Source of the DNA: Chamaecrista fasciculata
Taxonomy: Eukaryota; Streptophyta; Magnoliopsida; Fabales; Fabaceae
Length of the DNA: 64,000 bases
Direction of reading: 5' to 3'
NCBI GenBank assembly: GCA_003254925.1
Contig: QANZ01016320.1
Location: 46,478-110,477, forward strand
Numbering within the stretch: position 1 is the first letter of the stretch; each line of letters begins with the position of its first letter. The notes under the pieces were generated by a model. It was given only the letters and a program-made list of their open reading frames with translations, was not told the origin of the DNA and did not search any database. Positions 1 through 11,150 of this stretch are shown here, piece after piece. A program made the position numbers and the translations under genes.

Positions 1-105
1 TAAAGAAAGAGAGACCAAATAGTAAATTTTCTCTTATTTTTAATTTCATAGACTATAGTTTTAAACATGGACGACCAAAAATAGATGGAGCCATATAATA
101 TAAGA
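1..105. repeat. Dispersed repeat block, copy 1 (possible Helitron-like end)
   Basis: This block is nearly identical to 26408-26512, with a handful of substitutions, so it is a dispersed repeat. Read on the minus strand, both copies begin with an AT-rich TCT(T/A)ATATTATATGGCTCC-like end. A shorter relative lies at 423-472, where the minus strand starts TCTATACTATATTATATTG. That start resembles the 5' ends of many plant Helitrons. The Helitron assignment is inference; the repeat itself is seen directly. Confidence 0.5.
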
Positions 106-118
106 CTAGGGGCTTATA

Positions 119-650
119 CATGTAACGTTTGAATTGATTTAAAGTTGAAGATTATATTAAATTTTTATATTGATAAAAGAGTAAGTTTGGGACCAATTTG
201 TGAAATTATACAAATATGTAAGACTCATCTAAAATAAATAAAATATTTAGGACCAATTTGAAATTACCTCATATGGGAGAGTGAGTGGAGAGAGAGTGGT
301 GACATTTTTTAATTTTTAGTTGTTTTTTGTATTTTTTAATTTATTTATTTTTTTAAAGAAGTGGGGGAGTGAGTGGGGAGAGAGAGTGGTGATTTTTTTT
401 CTTTTTTAATTTTTTAATTCACTATTTTTGACCAACCATAAGCGGTGGAGCAATATAATATAGTATAGATATAGATATATATATATTACAATCTTCAAAC
501 ATTCTAAATTGATTTGTAATATATATATATATTAAAAATATACAATATAACATATTTTTATAATTTCTCAAATTGGTCCCAAATTTACTCTTTTATCAAT
601 ATAAAAATTTACTATAATCTTTAATTTTAAATCAATTCAAACGTTACATG
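119..650. mobile_element. Inverted-repeat element (MITE-like), about 530 bp
   Basis: The arms at about 119-215 and 549-650 are inverted copies, close to 90% alike, both beginning CATGTAACGTTTGAATTG at the outside. Between them lie two direct copies of a GAGTGAGTGG(G/A)GAGAGAG-type segment, at about 280-303 and 363-392. No coding sequence is visible. The structure fits a non-autonomous DNA transposon. A clear target-site duplication was not found, so the superfamily is open. Confidence 0.6.
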
Positions 651-789
651 ACGGGCACGCCAAAACTGTAGTATATATTAAGATACCAAAAACAGTTTTG
701 CCATTCAATTATTCCCAATCCAATCCAAGGCCCAAAAATCTCATTAGTACAGGCTTTTCTTGGGTCAATTGACATGTTGGGCTCTTAAA

Positions 790-845
790 TGGGCCTGTGA
801 CTACTTATTGGGTCGAGCTCTCGTTGTAAAGCAGAATGACACGTG
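790..845 (+). promoter_or_regulatory. Site II-like TGGGCC (790-795) and G-box CACGTG (840-845)
   Basis: TGGGCCT at 790-796 and a perfect palindromic CACGTG at 840-845 lie 150-200 bp upstream of the start codon at 994. TGGGCC is a TCP-type site common in plant housekeeping promoters, and CACGTG is bound by bHLH and bZIP factors. Their activity here is inferred from position only. Confidence 0.4.
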
Positions 846-993
846 ACAATGGCAGTTTCTGAAGGTGACACGAATAACCTTCTCGAACACTTCACATTCA
901 TTCATTAACCGCCTCAACCAGAACGTTGCTTCAACTCCTTTCCCTCCACAATCAGTTTCTCCAATCTCGTCTGCTATCACATCAAACTAAGAA

Positions 994-3816
994 ATGGAGA
1001 ACAAAGGACGCCTTCGAGTTCAAAAGAAGAAATCTTTTAAGCGTGGGAACAAGAATTTGCTCAAAAGCTTCGTCGATTATCTCCAGTCTGATACCTTCAT
1101 GTATGCTCCATTACTCTCTCCTCTGCCCTCTGATTTTCGCTCACCTCACACTCACACTTTCCCTTCTGCTAAAGGTTAGTTAGTTTATGCTTTAATTCTT
1201 TTTTTCTTTTTTTTCGGTTCTCTTTTTTACATTTGATGTGTATTGGGTTTTGGTTTAATGTATATAATGGAGTGGTCGTTGGCGTTGTCAGTGGTGGAAT
1301 TGAAGAAACCCATGACGCAAAATAAGCCATTTCTGGAGCAAGTTCCGGATTATATAAAATCTGATGATTATATGTATGCTCCCATGGTTGGTCCTCCTCA
1401 TTCGCCCCAAGGTACAATTTTGCTTTCAGTTGTAGACATCTGATGTGTTCTTGAATTTAAAGTTTGAATAGTGCTTTCCGGATAGTGCATGAGTTTCATC
1501 AACCTGGCCTCTGGTTCAAAATGATTGAATACCTGAAGCTATTTATTTGCTCTTGTCTCTCAAACTCATTGATTTGCCATTTCATTGCGCTTTTCAATGA
1601 TTTGCCTTGATAATATATGCCTTACTGTTCATTGAGGATCTTTTGCATCTAGATATTATTGTCAAATGATGCTCATGCTAGCATCTTTTATGAATCTCAG
1701 TTTTAAAGAGATGGTATCTTAACTTTTAAGAGTAGCTTGATATAACAATTGGTTTAACAAGAAATGCAGGGAAATAGAGTTTCCGGTTTCCCAGAAAAAA
1801 GGGATAGATCAGATGTGTAACAAGTTTGAATGCTCAGTAGAAAATGCTTTAGTTATCCAGGAAATATATAGTGCACTGTGATTTGGAGTGAAGTGCAAAA
1901 TACAAAGAGAGTATTCATATCTACATGAAATTACTTTGTTGAGTTTGCTCCTATTTTTTATAGGCAGTTGGGATTTGTCACAATTTGGTGAAAACTTGGA
2001 ACAATTTGTTCGCTTAACAAGCATTTTCAATTTTTGGCACCTTTTGTATTTTAACTTTCAACCATTAACGACCTCCTACACTGACATTGAAGGCCAGTCT
2101 ATTAATTGTTTAACAAGAGAAAAGAAACCGACTGGATTTGAGGGTTTCTCTGGTTTTTTAAAAAGGGGTACTGCTTGTTGGAGGCGGACAAGTTTGTGTC
2201 CTCCACGGTGGCATTATATGCATCTTCCATTTCCTTTTAAAATTGAGCATGAGCGGTGATTCTTACCCTTCAACTGCTTTCATGTCAAGGATTATGATTA
2301 TCTATCCATCATTTGACTTCCTTTTTCCTGACTTCTAAACCAATTTTTTCTGCTGGTGGGTGTATGAAGAGTATAATTGGACATCAAAACAGGGTTGGCA
2401 TATTTAGTATTTTCATTCAGTATTAATTTCACTCTGTCTCTTAGGTATTTAGGACCTGGCATGCAACAATTAATATTTGAGTGGCAAGCAAAATAAGAAA
2501 ATTATAAAAAGGTGCCTCCAGTTTTCAATAGCTAGTATTCTTACTTTTAGTGTCAGATAGGTAACATTTATTAATTTATTTATTTTAAAAGAAAGTATGA
2601 GGTTTAAGTTTTATTGGCTTTTGAATCTGATCACGGTATCTTGCTAGTCTCTTGATCTCATCAAACAGTAGTGTGTTTGCTAATTTGTTTTAGTACTTTT
2701 TGCTCTATTTTTGGATCTATTGGGAACTAATGATTGAGACTGGAACCAAAACAGACAAACCAAGGATAAAAGTTTTGGCTGAACTGGAAGAATGGAAGGT
2801 GAATCCTTGAGGAAGACTAATTCCCGAACTTATAGGCTAGCTTATTTGCATGCTTTGGGCACTGTGAAATCCTTCTATTTCTTTTAGATGTAAATATAAT
2901 GTTGCCTTATCAGTAAGTGCAAAACAAATCATTTTTGTTTGAGACTTCATATATCAGTTGGTACATTTAGAAGGAAGAAAAGAGATCTCGGGATATGCCA
3001 GTGTTATAGTCGTTTGACAATATTGGTTTAACGCCTGTATATAAGGTGATATATCTATATGTGTATGTTAGTTTCCGATGTCCTTGCGTAAGAACCATTG
3101 TCTCTAAGTCTATTTCCATTCATTTCCTCTTTGGTTGTATTGCAATATTATGTCAGTCGTTGATATTGTGTTGCTCTTCTTAACAGCAGAACCTTTGCAG
3201 TACTATGGAAGGACAAGGATGGCAGTTTCAACTATGAGAGTGAACCAACTAACTGATAATTCAGGAGATGTAAACCAAATATCTGAAAACCATCTTCCTC
3301 AAACAGCCCTCTCTGATCAGCATACTCGGGTGCACAAGGAAACTGTGAAGCACACTGTTTACCAGACTTGTCACTCTAATCCTGCTTCAGGTACATTCTT
3401 TACGTTATAGTCTGCAGTATTTGACCTATGTAATCTTCCAATTTCTTATGTACTATATTAGTCAAATATGTTGCCAATGGTTGCTGACTATGTCTGAGAT
3501 TCACTATTATGTAAATCAAATTTTTGTGACCAACTTGATCGAGAATTAGACATCAGAAGAAAATATTCAAGTAAAAACTGCTCTATATATATACCTGATT
3601 GGTTATAGGTTTGTTCTAATCAAAAGGTGAGATGCTTAATGTGATAGGTGTTGGGATATTATTTCCATTGTTGTATGATCATATCATGCCTCGGATGCTG
3701 TACTGCACGCATGACATCCAGCTAGAAACATGAGGTGCTTTTTTTGTACTGCAGGGAAAGTGACCCTCAACTCTCAACTGACAGCTCGATGTTATAATAG
3801 GAACTTTTGGACATAA
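994..3816 (+). CDS. Uncharacterised plant protein, four exons, with duplicated SD-x(2)-MYAP motif
   Basis: I do not recognise the family. Proposed exons are 994-1174, 1292-1411, 3187-3390 and 3755-3816. All three introns are GT-AG and phase 1, and the frames join cleanly into 188 residues ending in TAA, which strongly supports the model. The N-terminus is basic (RVQKKKSFKRGNKN). Exon 1 carries VDYLQSDTFMYAPL and exon 2 carries VPDYIKSDDYMYAPMV, so one short motif is present twice. The rest is polar, with no membrane segment or signal peptide; the protein ends RCYNRNFWT. Intron 2 is long (about 1.8 kb) and holds only spurious frames. The start was chosen because it is the first ATG giving a continuous spliced frame; an out-of-frame ATG lies upstream at 926. 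A cytosolic or nuclear role is a guess. Confidence 0.75.
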
Positions 3817-4131
3817 ATGTGAACATAAAAGGTATTCACCTATATGTAGCTTGTTTTAGGTGTACTTGTACATATGAAGGATATATCTAGAATTTCGATG
3901 TTATCTTCCTCTTGTTTAGAATAGCTGTACACCTCTCAACTTACTTTAATGAGATATGATGGTTGAGTTATTTCAATATATAGGTTGTTTGAATTTCTCC
4001 TCAGGACAGTCATTTCTATGTTTGTATAACAGTGAAAGCATAAACCTTGGTTGTATGTATGTATGTATGAAGTTTGAAGATGAATAAATATTTTAATAAT
4101 AGTAAGTAATATATAGGATTTGACTGTGGAT

Positions 4132-4168
4132 GGCTCCCCCACCCCCAGAAATGACGGGGTGGGGGGCC
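4132..4168. other. GC-rich hairpin in AT-rich context
   Basis: CCCCCACCCC at 4136-4145 pairs with GGGGTGGGGG at 4156-4165. Another GGC/GCC pairing lies outside a one-base bulge, and the loop is about 10 nt. It lies just after the 3' end of the four-exon gene and could be a processing or pausing structure. Function is not established. Confidence 0.4.
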
Positions 4169-7100
4169 TATATTCACGAACTTGCAGTTCCCTCTCGATC
4201 TATCTATCTCTTTGAAATGTGATGGGTGGATGTTGGGTGTTGTTAACATCTGTGGATCGTTGATGGAATGATGAGATATTTTGTTGTTATAGCATGGAAG
4301 TCGTCTGCATTGTCATTGTCATTACAGTTTGCAAGTTATGATGAGGCTTTTTCAGAACTCAGATTCATTGAAATGGTAAAATAGAGGGATATATAGTGTA
4401 TGAAACTAGAGTTGTTAATGAAAAGTTAAAATCCCAAAGGCAGAGGAGGCCCCTGCATCCGGCTTCAGGGTTTGAGATGGCAGAGATGGGTCATGGCAAT
4501 TCCTTGGATTGATTATTATGGAGCAAAGGACATGTCACTTTCCTATCAGTACTACTTAAGCCACTTTTTAAGTACAACCCCCGAGTATCTCGTAGTAGTG
4601 GGACTCTACTATATATAAATTATTAAATTATTAAATATTGTTCCCACCCTACTCCTCCCTCTATCATCCTTCCTTATTATATTGCATTGCTTCTATATCT
4701 ATAAAATCAAAATTTCATTATGGAAATCTGTAATCATGTTACAGATAGATTTTGTTGAATATCAAAATTGTTTCTTTTTCTTTTCTAATAGGTGTAGTGA
4801 AGAAAAAGAAATAATAATAATAATAATAATAAAGGAATTTGAGATGGGTAGGAAGTGGTGTGAATGGTGATGGAGGGGCAATTTGAATTTCTGAAGGGAG
4901 TTAGAGATTGGAGGGCACATGCATGCACCAAATGAAAAAGACAAGTCTTTTGAACTCCGTATGATGATAAGCGAAGTTGTGGCTGAAATAGGCATGGCCA
5001 CACCTAATGAAGGCCCCTACCCAACCCTGTGCACGTGCGTGGCATTAAAGGCACTATACTCTTCATAGATGGACGGTGGTCATGTTAGTTAAGGTATGAC
5101 GTGGACTGTTTGACGATGAGTTATAAAGGCAAATTAAGTGGAGTATGATGATTTAGAGGGTAGTAATAAAGGGTTGATCCAACAAACAAATGAGTCATTT
5201 CTGAATGTCACACATGCGTAGAGACTAGAGTGATGATAATATTAAAATGAATAATAATAGCGATGATAATATTAATAATGGAGGATCTAGACCATCAATC
5301 TTTATCTCGGCTAGGCTGGTGTCTTGGCCAGTTTGAGATACTCCCCACGCTAGAAAAAGACCTTGTGCGTCGTCATGCCCAACAGAAGATAAGCATCAAC
5401 CAAAAGTCAAAGAAATTCGCGGCTCTCGTGGACTCTATGCTCTTCTAGACTCTAGACTGATGACTCAACTCATAACTAAGCTCACTGTTTATTAAATAAT
5501 ATGTTTCATGATTGGTGAAGATGATGAGGAGAGTTGTATTTTAATTTCAGTAAATATTTATTATTAATTAGCAGTTTCATTAGTTATTTATTTCTGGGAA
5601 TGAGGAAGACGACATTGTCCTTTTGATTAGACATTGTCAGCAATAAGCAAGCTGAAAGTATGTATGACCTGGCCTGTTGATTGACAATCATCTCTTTATA
5701 ATTGTACGACTGCAATTCTGATGATTGTACAAGCTAAGTGAGCAGGGATTATGAAATGAATGATTTTGTTTAGGTTCATTATTAGGATACAGTATAGAAG
5801 GCATGATTTTTTGAACCTTGGGTAAGATGATGAGTGTTTTAATATGTATAGATATATATAGATTAGATAGATGGTTGGGTTGATTGGTTTAATTAGGAGC
5901 TTATAGGTGGGTCCTAGCTAGAGGAGGGAGAAGGGGAACAGTAGTGAATATAAATAGAACTGGGTAATTGAATTATGTGGGGTTTACTTGAGTTGGTGCT
6001 TGGTGAAGAGTGAAGAAGATAGTATCCCCGGTATATAATAGGTAGGGAGGGGTCTATAAGAAACTGGGGTTTACTTGAGTTGAGCTGATAAATTAATTTA
6101 AATAAAAAATTTGAACGTGTTGTGATTTTGGTTGAATTACGAGTTTTAGGTTATGTTTAGGAGATTTTAGTAAGGACTAAGGATGAAAAGAAATGAACAT
6201 TAACAGTTTCAGTTTAACTGAATCCATCACCATTTGATTTATTTTGGATTAGTTTAGTTATTTTTTCAACTTAAAATAGTGAGTATGAAGTAACTCATCT
6301 CAAACTTAGTTTGTGTTCCTAATTGCCAAAGGCCTTAAATCAAAATAGGGTAAGTAAAAGAAAGGTGATTTATGATTTATAAATGTAGGGGAATAGCGAT
6401 TTTCCTGTTATGCAGGAATTGATTCAAAAGCCAAATATGCGCAGGAGACAGACGCACGAGCGGTGCTGTGAAAGCGACAGCATATGGGAATGCCTTCGCC
6501 CACCATCCAAAATCAAATCTCACCCCATTTCATTCATTCATTCATCCATCCATCCTCTTTCAATACCTCTCCCATCCATATTCCATACCATATTATTATT
6601 ATTTAATTCATTCATTACACATACATGATACATACACACAACATTCTTTTCATTAACAATAAGTCATCCTATATCAACCCCATCATCATGTTCTAATTTC
6701 ACCTTGAATAAGTAAATAAATTGGGACTTGTTGGGAAATTCATGACTACAATTAGTAATTAAAGGCTGTCAAGCAAAGATCTACATAAAGCTCACATTTA
6801 TTAGGAAACATAGAGATGATTAAAATACAACTGTGTGTAAAAAACCCAAAGGTTGGCAATACAATAATCATCTAGGGATTACAAACAACCATTTCAACTT
6901 TGTTTCCAAAGGAGTGGGGACAGGTCTTCATCAAATCACTGTTGCTCTTCCCTTTTGACTATATATATTAATTAATGTGGGAATGAATATAATGGATGCT
7001 AACTGTAAAATGGCTGTGAAAGCATGATTATGAATAACTCCTCGGGTTTCATAGGTGGTAATGTGGTATAGAAATGGATGAGCGGTAAGTGTGAATAATG

Positions 7101-7200
7101 AATAGACATATTTATATCCATCACAGATAACAACTGTTGGATAGCGACAGATGTCTATCATTCTGTAATTAATTAATTTCCATCAATTATTTGTGAGTGC

Positions 7201-7359
7201 GCGCGCGTGTGTGTTGAGAGAGAGAGAGAGAGATGGACGTGGAGTACTTAATTTGGCTATATAAACATCAAGAGGCAAAGGCATCTCCATCCATCCATCA
7301 ATCCATACAAATTACAAAGTGTGTGTGTGTGTTTTTGAGAGAGAGAGAGAAAGAGAGAG
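7201..7359 (+). promoter_or_regulatory. Core promoter with TATA box and flanking GT/GA tracts
   Basis: TATATAAA lies at 7258-7265, so transcription should start near 7290-7300. A GT-then-GA simple repeat lies upstream of the TATA box (about 7201-7232) and a second one lies downstream in the leader (about 7319-7359). GA tracts are binding sites for plant BPC/GAGA-binding proteins. The duplicated arrangement around the core promoter is seen directly; regulation is inferred. Confidence 0.55.
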
Positions 7360-7380
7360 GAAATCAGAGAAAAGAAAATA

Positions 7381-7611
7381 ATGAGCACAAGTAGGGGAAT
7401 GAACGTAAGAGGGAGGAGAAGAAAGGCAAAAGTGTGGATTGGAAACAAGAGGAATGGGATAGAAAGGAAGCTAAGGGAGCTAGAAAGAACGGTTCCTGGA
7501 AACCATGGAATGGAGGTGAAAGCTCTGTTTCAAAACATTCAAAATTACATAGTTTTACTTGAAGCTAAAGTCAGCATCCTCAGGAGCTTGTCTACTTTGT
7601 ATGGAGTTTAA
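7381..7611 (+). CDS. Small atypical helix-loop-helix protein (UPBEAT1/IBH1/PAR-like)
   Basis: Single exon, 76 residues. A basic N-terminus (RGRRRKAKVW, residues 10-19) precedes an HLH: helix 1 at about 26-38, the diagnostic loop VPGNHGM (38-44), and helix 2 at about 45-72 with NYIVLL and ILRSLSTLY. The basic region lacks the His-Glu-Arg signature that contacts E-boxes. By family knowledge such proteins act in the nucleus by dimerising with, or titrating, growth-promoting bHLH factors; UPBEAT1 controls peroxidases and root growth, IBH1 and PAR restrain elongation. The context is a good TATA box 116 bp upstream and an A at -3 of the ATG. A second atypical HLH gene lies 10 kb downstream in the same orientation. 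Assignment to UPB1 rather than IBH1 or PAR is uncertain; membership of the wider group is fairly sure. Confidence 0.78.
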   Translation: MSTSRGMNVRGRRRKAKVWIGNKRNGIERKLRELERTVPGNHGMEVKALFQNIQNYIVLLEAKVSILRSLSTLYGV

Positions 7612-8070
7612 TTTAAACTCTATTTACACAATATAATAATGTCACAATGCCATTGTTACTAGCTATTTTATCCTTCCCCCACCACATGCCTAACCCTTGA
7701 GTTCAGCCTGATGAGCACTGAGGAGGGAGTACCTACCTACCTACCTACCTATATATCTACCTTCATTCTTGTACCATTATATGTATTCTGTATATCTTAC
7801 AATAATCAATGCCCCATTTTCTTTAATTTTGAGGTGTACCTGCACTCAAATAATCAATCAATCTCATCTATTAAATAACACTTCTCTACTTTCTTAACCT
7901 ACTCCATCTTTTTCATTGTTCTAAATTTCTACTCTGTTATATATGTTCTTCTTTGAATCGATATTCATTATGGTCATTCAATGACCAATGTCAAGGTGTG
8001 TGAATTATAGTAATTGATTAACACACGTTTGAGAGTTAGTTTCAGAGTTTCTACAGTAGAATTATATATA

Positions 8071-8107
8071 TCTAATGCTTTTCTTTTATGTCTAATGCTT
8101 TTCTTTT
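8071..8107. repeat. Tandem 20-bp duplication
   Basis: TCTAATGCTTTTCTTTT occurs at 8071-8087 and again at 8091-8107, separated by three bases. It is a simple local duplication, probably from replication slippage. Confidence 0.7.
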
Positions 8108-9636
8108 CTATTATCTTAGTTGTTATGCTTCAAGAAATTGTAACCGAACCTCTTAATCTTGGGTCTATACGTTGAATTTCTGCTTGCTTTTGTTCTTAAT
8201 GAATTTCCACTTTTACCAAAATATATATATAGGCTGTAAATGTTCAATTTCGGAACTTTCTTTAATTTTAAATTCCGATCGAGATTGTAATCAACTGAAG
8301 TTACGTTTCTTCGTCTTTCCTTAATTGGAAATGTGCTTATTTGGTTAGTCACAGTTTTGTGTAGTTTTAGAAGTTCTTGATTCACCCATCTTGTGCGGCA
8401 GGTAATCAGGTATTATAAGATATTACTAGCTATATAATAAAAAATGACTTCTCGAAAAAAATATTGTATAATACATTATTTATAAATATTATAAGTACAT
8501 GGAGCTCAAAATAATGTAACAAATAATAATTTGAACATGATGTTGAATTTTGATACAAAAATCATATCCTTTGCTATGACTGCATCATTTCGTTTGCTGA
8601 AAATACTGTTTTTTATGGTCGCGCTGTCATGGTTCCGCAAAAAAATTCGTTAATATATATGATGGATTGATTAGAATTTTGAAACATGGTAATTTAACTA
8701 ATTTTCTTTTACATTTTAATGACTACCGAAAAATAGAGGTAGTTTCCTTCAATTTCAATACTAAGTTACTCACTATCACGATCGGCCTTAATAGATTAAA
8801 ATTTTATATATTTTATTAACACACTTTTTATCTTTTATTTTTAATTTTTCTATATGTTACATGAAGTTTTACTTCAACTAATTCAAACTTAATTCACATA
8901 AGATATCTCATATGTGACTGATTATGGTGGGAGAATCCCTTAATAAATAGTTGCATTTACAAAATTTTGAATTTGTACATTTGTTTAAGCGGTATAAAAG
9001 CGCGCTTATTACTTGAACTAACTCTTTTGTTAGTATCTTTAGCTCTTCTAATTATTAATGTTCATACGTATGTATTAAATATGGATACAAAAACTTACAA
9101 TTACATATTAAATATTATGAGTGAAAAAAAAGTAGGAATTAATAACTCTTTAATATATTTTATTATTGATTAAAATATAAAAATTAATTTAATATTACTA
9201 TAAAACATGTTTAATTTTTATATATAATTTATATATAGAATAATGGTTAGAATCTACTACAGTAGTATAATTGAATTACCAGACATCTATTTTCAAGAAT
9301 GAAGTATATTCAAGGTTAAGTACGTAGTTGTTTTAACATGTACACAATTCCATTCATTGATTAGACTTTAGAGGCTATAGCACCTTATTGTGAATTTTGA
9401 TGTAGGTGGTTTCCATCATAGTAAGAAGAATAACGAAAGACACATGTATTACCATAACACTTGTTTTATTAAAATTTTCTCTTTTTCTTGTGCCCTTTGT
9501 ATCATGATATATTAATTGCATATTTTTACCGAAAGAAAATGTTATTTTTTGAAGAAAATTAAAAGCGTAAATCTATTGACTGATTTTTCATTTGTTTTGC
9601 TTTACTATTTGTTGGTTATTTTCCGAAGAAGATCAT

Positions 9637-9654
9637 AAAGAACTCGAGTTCTTT
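9637..9654. repeat. Perfect 18-bp palindrome
   Basis: AAAGAACTCGAGTTCTTT is its own reverse complement. Outside it, AAGATC (about 9629) and GATCTT (about 9664) give a weaker outer pairing. It could be a dimeric factor site or a relic of a small foldback element. No gene is nearby. Confidence 0.5.
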
Positions 9655-10360
9655 GAACTCTACGATCTTTCTCTCTCTCTCTTAATTTAAAAAACGAACG
9701 AATCTTATCTAAGAAGCTAATACTATTCCTATCAATCTCCTTATCTTTTTTCTCACTCATTCCATCTTGCATTATATTCACCTATATTTGACACTCAAAA
9801 AGTAAAAATTGTGAATCATACTGGAGTAGAGTAACTAAAATACACCTATATATATATATATATATAGGTCTATATCTTGATCTATAATTTGAGGATATAC
9901 TAATTAATATTCCATTATAAATATGATCAACTCACATTTTTGTCTTTTGTGGGAAGAATTAATTTAAAAACAGAAGCACGAGAATATAGCTTAACAACTA
10001 TATTGTTTGTTAGCGAGCTTTCTTGACAGCTTAACTTCCGTATTGCACATAACTAACACTTCTTTGTGTGAGATAATTGTAGTTGTTCAGATTTCATGTC
10101 CGATGGAATGAATTTGCTATCTGACATTAGACTTGACACTTAATATTTACATTAATTCGTACTTAATTAATGCAAAGCTATCTCTAAGATGATAATATAA
10201 CAATAATGACTGGTTTTAATCGGTTCACATGTCTCGCTCACACCTTCATTTCCTTCTTACATTTTTCTAATTCTTCAATATATGATTTTGTTCTTTTCAT
10301 ATAATTTGCAGTACGCGTGAAATTTCTCACAAAATAAAAATAAAAGTACTATCCGAGTAT

Positions 10361-10361
<1 letters not shown>

Positions 10362-10431
<70 letters not shown>
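10362..10431. repeat. Compound microsatellite (CT)n(TA)n(CA)n
   Basis: A CT run is followed directly by a TA run and then a CA run. It produces low-complexity open frames on both strands that are not genes. Other TA-type microsatellites in the window lie near 15550, 15775, 19000, 20012, 31470 and 43600. Confidence 0.85.
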
Positions 10432-10706
10432 AAGAAATTTAACTTCAACACAAAATATATAAAGCAACTATTAAAAATATTATGAACGAACATAAAATAA
10501 TGGAAGTTGTATAATACCAAGGAAACTACATTTTTATATCGTTCAAAATTTGATATATTTTTCATTCTGGTCTTCATATGTGGTGCCAGATTTGGTATTG
10601 TTCAAAAACTTAAGTAGTATATTTACCAACAAACTCAAAAAAATTAAAAACCTTAATTAATTATAATCTTCATCCTTTAATTTATATTTTAATTCCTTCA
10701 GTTCAA

Positions 10707-10749
10707 AATAATTTATTAACTTTTTTTTGGTACAATAATTTATTAACTT
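10707..10749 (-). mobile_element. Micro-insertion with oligo(T) and 16-bp target duplication
   Basis: The 11-nt insert TTTTTTGGTAC (10723-10733) lies between two copies of AATAATTTATTAACTT (10707-10722 and 10734-10749). Read on the minus strand, the insert is GTACC followed by A6. This is what a LINE insertion truncated almost at its poly(A) tail would leave. Confidence 0.65.
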
Positions 10750-10845
10750 TATTTGTCTAGTATTGAGTATTGTCGTTCTTTCTAAATTATTTGTTACCAA
10801 TACTAGTATCGGTCAGAATTCGAATTGATTAGTAAATTGAGTACT

Positions 10846-10890
10846 AATTATAGAATTGGATTTTTTTTTTGCCTGAATTATAGAATTGGA
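10846..10890 (-). mobile_element. Micro-insertion with oligo(T) and 15-bp target duplication
   Basis: AATTATAGAATTGGA at 10846-10860 is repeated exactly at 10876-10890. The 15-nt insert between them is T10 plus GCCTG, which reads CAGGC followed by A10 on the minus strand. Confidence 0.7.
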
Positions 10891-11109
10891 ATTGATTGCA
10901 GAATCTGCATGATAAAAAGACTACAGACGCAAAGCTACATTATGAAAAGAGAGGTTAAACGACTATTGAACCCACCATTAATCAATTTGTTTGCATCCAC
11001 ACCTATATATACTATATTTTCCGCACGCGAAAATACCACTCTTCGTTTAATTCTCTGACAAATTAATACGACAAATTACTGTTTGTGCATATTCCTAAAC
11101 AGTGTCTTC

Positions 11110-11150
11110 TAAGCTTACCCTATGGCCAGGCCAAAAAAATAAGCTTATCC
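11110..11150 (+). mobile_element. Micro-insertion with oligo(A), imperfect 11-bp target duplication
   Basis: TAAGCTTACCC (11110-11120) and TAAGCTTATCC (11140-11150) flank a 19-nt insert ending in A7 (11121-11139). One mismatch in the duplication suggests an older event. Confidence 0.45.

Larger units (their letters stand above)
3817..7380. other. Intergenic region with no convincing gene
   Basis: I see no supported coding sequence. The region holds a GC-rich hairpin at 4132-4168 and simple TTCA/TCCA-type repeats near 6530-6560. Short open frames, such as 5263-5448, have no recognisable motifs. The last part is the promoter of the HLH gene that follows. Confidence 0.6.

Noticed and set aside
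6468-6656. Reading frames over the TTCA/TCCA repeats
   Set aside because: Simple repeat; no domain or splice support.
10362-10577. 100-codon minus-strand frame with ERERERER run
   Set aside because: Translation of a (CT)n(TA)n(CA)n microsatellite.
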